In this document: positions 61,111 through 64,000 of the stretch, piece by piece
Layout: the number at the start of each line of letters is the position of its first letter
How positions within the stretch are numbered: position 1 is the first letter of the stretch
Assembly (NCBI GenBank): GCA_006937955.1
Contig: SSNP01000007.1
Span: forward strand, 2,216,796 to 2,280,795
Direction of reading: 5' to 3'
Length of the DNA stretch: 64,000 nucleotides
From: Pachypanchax playfairii
Taxonomy: Eukaryota > Chordata > Actinopteri > Cyprinodontiformes > Aplocheilidae
The notes under the pieces: model-generated
What the model saw: the letters and a program-made list of their open reading frames with translations, nothing else
What the model was told of the DNA's origin: nothing
Database searches by the model: none
Program-made: the position numbers and the translations under genes

Positions 61111-64000
61111 GCATACGGTGACCTTTACTTGCAGCCTGGGGGATTTTGGCAATCCAGTGCATGGCCGGTGTGATACAAAAACCTCACATACACAAAGCTG
61201 AGAGCATCTGATTATATAGACATGAACAGTTAATCACACGTGGGCTGTTCTTTCCATTTCCCTCTAGCTGTTGCACATTGATTGCATCGAGAATCTTTTT
61301 TGAAATCCAGCGTCTTTATCTGACTCTCTTCCTCTCTGCTCTGTGGCTTTAGAGTTCCCCTCCTCAGTCAGTTGTACGAACGCACAAACTCACACATGCC
61401 CACAGACACGATCTAAAAGAAAAAAAAGAAACAAATTATTTTTCCATATAAATGTGCCCCGTTTGTTCCTGCACGTAAACTCAGGTGTGCTTCAGTCAGC
61501 CCTGCATGTTCTGACTTGTTTGAGTTCAGATCTTCATCCTTCTGAGCCTTCGAGCCTCCTGGACTCACCTGGGGTACCTACAGACAGGTGATCTCAAACC
61601 TGCCCTCTATTTTCTGCATACGTTCTCTCCCTGCACTCCTCTCCCCAAGACTCTGCCTCCTACAGAGGTGAGCACTTGAAATAATGAATCGGATCCCCCT
61701 TTCGCCCCCTTCCTCTTTGTATTCCAGTTAAGACTCTCCCTACAGTATTTGCACTTCATTAAACTTGAAATAGGTTTAATATTTAAAACACCGTGAGCAG
61801 ATTTCAACCCCATCACACCTCACACACCTTACCATTTTCTCTCTCTCTCTCTCTTTTTTCTTCTCGCCCTTGGTTTAATAATCTACTCTCATATTTCCCC
61901 ACTAATTCACTTCTCCTTCATTAAAAACCAAAATAGATTTAATATTTCAGAGTGTGGACTTAATTTTTAACCTCTGTCTTCATGGCACAGTGTTTGACAC
62001 ATGATGGGTTAGATACCTACATCGTGTTGAAGCGTCTCGTCTCTCTGTCCCTCCTGCTCTTTTCTTTGGCTCTTACACTTTTTCCATCAGTCTATTATCA
62101 GATTTGTGTTGTTGAAGGCAAAAAAGTACCCAGTGCATCCTCTCACCATCGTTTTACCCCCCACCCCCAACCCTTATTTACCCTCTTTGTCCTCTGACTA
62201 CCTGGATGATCTCTGCCCTTTCCCCCCCACCTCACTCTGTTTCCCTGCTCCGTCCATCATCTCCGTCCCCCTTTTTGTCTTCTACTTCCACCCAAACACA
62301 AACTCATTCTGTTCATTCTTCGGGGAGTTGTGACAAAACACAGTACTGCCCCCCCCCCCACTCTTTTTTAACTCATCTCCAAAAAATATATTTCATTATC
62401 TCTGTGGCAGCCAATCATTTCTCACCACCCACCAGCCATCTTTGTCATCTGACCTCACATCCTGCAGGACTGCTCATAATGTCCAGCAGTTAAAAATGCC
62501 CCTTTTCTCCCACTCCACCATCATCACACCACACACACACATTCACACAATTTTTTCACACCCTTGCTGTCTGTCTTTTTTCTCTAATGCCTTATCTATT
62601 TATATTTCTTTGGCTTTAAAGGAACTTTTTTTTTTTTGGACAGGAAGTTTCCCCCTTCCCATTTTTGACTGAGGCTTTTTTCCAAAACGACATAACCTCC
62701 CACTTACCTACCTCCTGCCCCTGCAGGCCAGAGAAGGACTGTAGTATGGAAAAGGAAAGTGTGTGTGTGTTCTGGGGGGTTAAAGATTAGCCACCACACT
62801 CTTCAGTACACCTGGGTTGGGCTCTTTTGTGAGTTTGAGTGACCTACGCTCTCATTCCCTACCTCACTAACAAAACACACACATACATTATGAGTTCTTC
62901 TGTATGAAAAATAAATCTAACATTTTGCTTCTTAATGTAAGCGCTTAAATTCTTCTTCTACACACACACCTCTTGGCATAAACAAGTCAGGTCTAAGTAT
63001 CAAAACACCCAGAATGCACTCTGGCAGGATGTCCTGTTGGCACTACACAGGGGTGGGTGGGTCAGGAGGTTTTTGTGGTTGAACCTTCTCAGCAGTACCA
63101 CCACAGTTAAGATCTGGCTCCAACATAACAAGAAAAGCTTTTTGATCTCTACGTAAACAGATATATAACTGATGAACAAGAGTCATATTATTGCCCCCCC
63201 CCCGTCTATTTCAGAAAAGAACCTGCTTGTCTCCTTTTTGTGTGATGATAATGGTTTGTATAATAACATACAGAGTTACTGTGTCAGACATGTGACGTTA
63301 TTTAATAAATATTGTTTTAAAGTGCAATACTAATAGTCAGTGGCGCTGAAAACCTTTGGCTTGGCTCGTTAATCAGTGTCACACTTATCTGAAAACAGTT
63401 AATGTCAAATACAAATAATATATTCTCAAACTGGATTATCTGTTAACTAAAAATTTAGATTTTAATTCAGATCAAAGTTTGGTCATCAGGATTCATTTCA
63501 AATAAATACATAATGAGATATCACTTTTCAACTCAGTTTATTCAGGTGTGTTGTTGTTTTTAATGGGATAGTCAAAGGTAACCAAAACCAGACAGGTGAC
63601 CCCTAGTGGCTGGTTGCAGTAAAGATCTTAATTTAAACAAATTGAACATTTTCCTGAAATAAAAACACATCTCATATTATTTTCTTCCACATGTTGACTC
63701 CTTTCAGGTCCTTTTAGCATTACTGCTACATGTTCAAATATTACATTTTCTAAGTTTGTTGTTTAGTTTTGTTTAAGTTAGAATAATTTTTTTAGATGCT
63801 TGAAAACTCCATGATTTCATGTAAGTGAGTAGGCGGGACTTTCATTCCCACGCCTCAAGTACACAGACTCAGAATCCAAAAAAATAAAATAAAATAAAAA
63901 CAATATGGCAGCAATTCTAAATAAAAAAAAGATATCACTTTTATAGAATTAAAAAAGATGGAGACACACTGTTCTTTTGTCTGTACAGTCTATGGAATAA
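55738..64000 (+). other. zbtb46: zbtb46 intron, continuing past the window
   Basis: No zinc-finger exon or other coding exon was found in at least 8.2 kb. The stretch contains a CA array at 61061-61107, poly-C runs near 58942-58951 and 62349-62359, and CT-rich sequence at about 61840-62700. It is AT-rich at 57500-60900. No repeat family is recognised with confidence. Confidence 0.7.
61061..61107. repeat. (CA)n microsatellite
   Basis: About 23 CA units in the zbtb46 intron. Confidence 0.95.

Overview
The window is vertebrate genomic DNA, almost certainly from a ray-finned (teleost) fish. It has short GT-AG exons in long AT-rich introns, abundant (CA)n, (GA)n and GATA microsatellites, a full-length Sleeping Beauty-type Tc1 transposon, and several non-autonomous elements of fish type. 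Nothing bacterial, viral or CRISPR-like was seen. Two protein-coding host genes are recognised, both on the + strand. Their human orthologues (UCKL1 and ZBTB46) lie near each other at 20q13.33, so the window is a rearranged or contracted piece of that conserved neighbourhood.

Region 1 (about 1-11,500) is uckl1, uridine-cytidine kinase-like 1. Fourteen exons from 2856 to 10671 join in frame, ending in a stop and a 3' UTR with two polyadenylation signals. A start exon at 1349-1416 is possible but weakly supported. Intron 3 carries a telomere-like fish repeat. Intron 7 carries a palindromic MITE lying exactly between two copies of a 184-bp direct repeat. Exon 8 is only 17 nt long.

Region 2 (about 11,500-32,400) has no recognisable host gene. 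It holds a decayed fish repeat (about 18,980-19,745), a TTAA-bounded element with another repeat nested inside it (20,956-21,812), a 146-bp GATA array (24,525-24,670) and a complete Tc1/mariner element with an open 340-codon transposase (28,064-29,665).

Region 3 (about 32,400-54,480) is probably upstream regulatory and intronic sequence of zbtb46. A GA-rich, then CpG-rich stretch ends in a consensus splice donor at about 32,800 and may be its promoter and non-coding first exon. Further on are hAT-like fragments, two MITEs (49,102-49,297 and 49,725-50,202), a SINE-like repeat, CNE-like blocks and a 10-N assembly gap in a poly-C run. Two exon-like segments on the minus strand could not be assigned.

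Region 4 (54,480-64,000) holds the first two coding exons of zbtb46: the BTB domain and a linker with a fish-specific-looking glycine-rich expansion. These are followed by at least 8 kb of intron. The zinc-finger exons are not present and must lie beyond the right edge.

uckl1 acts in pyrimidine salvage and zbtb46 is a BTB zinc-finger transcription factor. They are neighbours by chromosomal history and nothing here suggests a shared pathway. I found no convincing new biological system. The most unusual items are the MITE bounded by a 184-bp duplication, the apparently intact Tc1 transposon, the uORF whose stop overlaps the zbtb46 start codon, and the unassigned minus-strand exon-like segments.
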